A stretch of DNA of 6,576 nt. Origin: CAZWZG01 sp964638245 (GTDB lineage Bacteria > Pseudomonadota > Alphaproteobacteria > Rhodobacterales > Rhodobacteraceae). The translations under genes and the position numbers were made by a program. Under the pieces are notes generated by a model. That model saw nothing but the letters and a program-made list of their open reading frames with translations, was not told the DNA's origin and ran no database searches. The DNA lies in the NCBI GenBank assembly GCA_964638245.1, contig CAZWZG010000163.1, positions 1 to 6,576 on the forward strand, in the 5' to 3' direction. This document shows, piece by piece, positions 6,091 to 6,576 of this stretch. The number at the start of each line of letters is the position of its first letter. Within the stretch, counting starts at the first letter, position 1.

Positions 6091-6211
6091 CGCGCCAGTT
6101 TGGGGATGACCTTGCGGCCTTTTTTCCGTATGGTCTGGCCAAAGACGCATGCGCCGCCGAGGATTTCGTGGGGGCTGGCAGCATCAAACGAACAAACAGG
6201 CGGATAGGCAC

Positions 6212-6576
6212 ATGACATTGACTCTTCACATGCCTCAGAAAGAGGAACTGAAACCCAAGATCACCGTTTTCGGTGTGGGCGGCGCTGGCGGTAACGCGGT
6301 CAACAACATGATCGACAAGAACCTCGAAGGCGTTGATTTCGTTGTGGCAAACACGGATGCGCAAGCGCTGCAATCCTCGACGGCTACTGCGAAAATCCAG
6401 ATGGGTGTGAAAGTCACAGAAGGGTTGGGCGCAGGAGCGCGGCCCGCTGTTGGCGCGGCTGCTGCAGAAGAAACCATTGAAGAGATCGTCGACCACCTGG
6501 CCGGAGCGCATATGTGCTTTATCACGGCCGGCATGGGCGGGGGCACCGGTACAGGCGCGGCTCCGATCATTGCTCA
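6212..6576 (+). CDS. ftsZ: Cell division protein FtsZ, N-terminal part (3' end outside window)
   Basis: FtsZ is the tubulin-like GTPase that polymerises into the ring at the division site and is anchored by FtsA. The first 121 codons are present and the frame is open to the window edge. After a short tail (MTLTLHMPQKEELKP) comes the nucleotide-binding fold: ITVFGVGGAGGNAVNNMI (17-34), ANTDAQAL (46-53), and the tubulin signature GGGTGTG (109-115). All GTP-binding elements expected in this part are intact. AGGCGG (6198-6203) lies 8 bases before the ATG and is a moderate ribosome site; an AGG at 6206-6208 is closer. The large upstream gap, unlike the tight spacing of the other genes, implies that ftsZ has its own regulation. 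Confidence 0.97.
   Translation, partial: MTLTLHMPQKEELKPKITVFGVGGAGGNAVNNMIDKNLEGVDFVVANTDAQALQSSTATAKIQMGVKVTEGLGAGARPAVGAAAAEETIEEIVDHLAGAHMCFITAGMGGGTGTGAAPIIA

Larger units (their letters stand above)
5849..6211. other. ftsA-ftsZ intergenic control region
   Basis: This 363-base stretch holds no convincing gene. It is less GC-rich than the flanking genes and carries a DnaA box, several inverted repeats and AT-rich segments, all listed separately. There is no hairpin followed by a T-run on the + strand, so no clear terminator after ftsA; readthrough into ftsZ is possible along with one or more local promoters. An open frame of 83 codons from GTG 5964 to TGA 6215 crosses it, but starts inside a perfect hairpin and shows no known domain. 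The region is best read as the 5' control region and leader of ftsZ. Confidence 0.75.

Noticed and set aside
6146..6153. CGCATGCG palindrome before ftsZ
   Set aside because: An isolated 8-base palindrome is expected often in GC-rich DNA and has no further support here.
5964..6215. 83-codon frame as a real gene ahead of ftsZ
   Set aside because: It starts inside a perfect hairpin, has no ribosome site or known domain, and covers a region with promoter-like and structural signals. Not annotated as a CDS, though the ATGA overlap is listed as a low-interest finding.

Overview
The window lies inside the division and cell wall (dcw) cluster of an alphaproteobacterium, most likely a Rhodobacterales (Roseobacter-type) member. 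The gene order (murC, small membrane genes, murB, ddl, ftsQ, ftsA, ftsZ), the DUF2484-type proteins, the alphaproteobacterial style of Ddl and FtsQ, and the GC-rich coding sequence all point that way. This placement is from recognition of protein features, not from a search. All genes are on the + strand.

Layout. Positions 1-857 hold the C-terminal part of MurC (cut by the window edge). A short gap (858-916) carries an unusual run of 11-bp repeats that starts inside the murC stop region. Three small membrane-protein genes follow (926-1180, 1177-1431, 1435-1734). The first two are clear tandem paralogues of the DUF2484 type and the third is a three-helix protein of unknown function. They are packed with ATGA-type overlaps or 3-base gaps and run into murB (1727-2647) through an 8-base overlap. 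After a 72-base gap come ddl (2720-3634), ftsQ (3622-4512, GTG start inside the ddl end, with a strong GGAGG ribosome site), ftsA (4517-5848) and, after a 363-base non-coding stretch, the first 121 codons of ftsZ (6212 to the window edge).

How it works together. MurC, MurB and Ddl make cytoplasmic peptidoglycan precursors: UDP-MurNAc, UDP-MurNAc-L-Ala and the D-Ala-D-Ala dipeptide. FtsQ, FtsA and FtsZ build the division ring that directs septal wall synthesis. Tight spacing from the DUF2484 genes to murB, and from ddl to ftsA, suggests two or more co-transcribed blocks. ftsZ appears to have its own control region.

The most interesting sequence is the ftsA-ftsZ intergenic region. It has a perfect DnaA box, GANTC sites in both arms of a 10-bp inverted repeat, a second 8-bp inverted repeat that cannot form at the same time as the first, and two further hairpins. 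This looks like a cell-cycle-linked control region for ftsZ. No novel enzyme system, mobile element, CRISPR array, tRNA or rRNA was seen.
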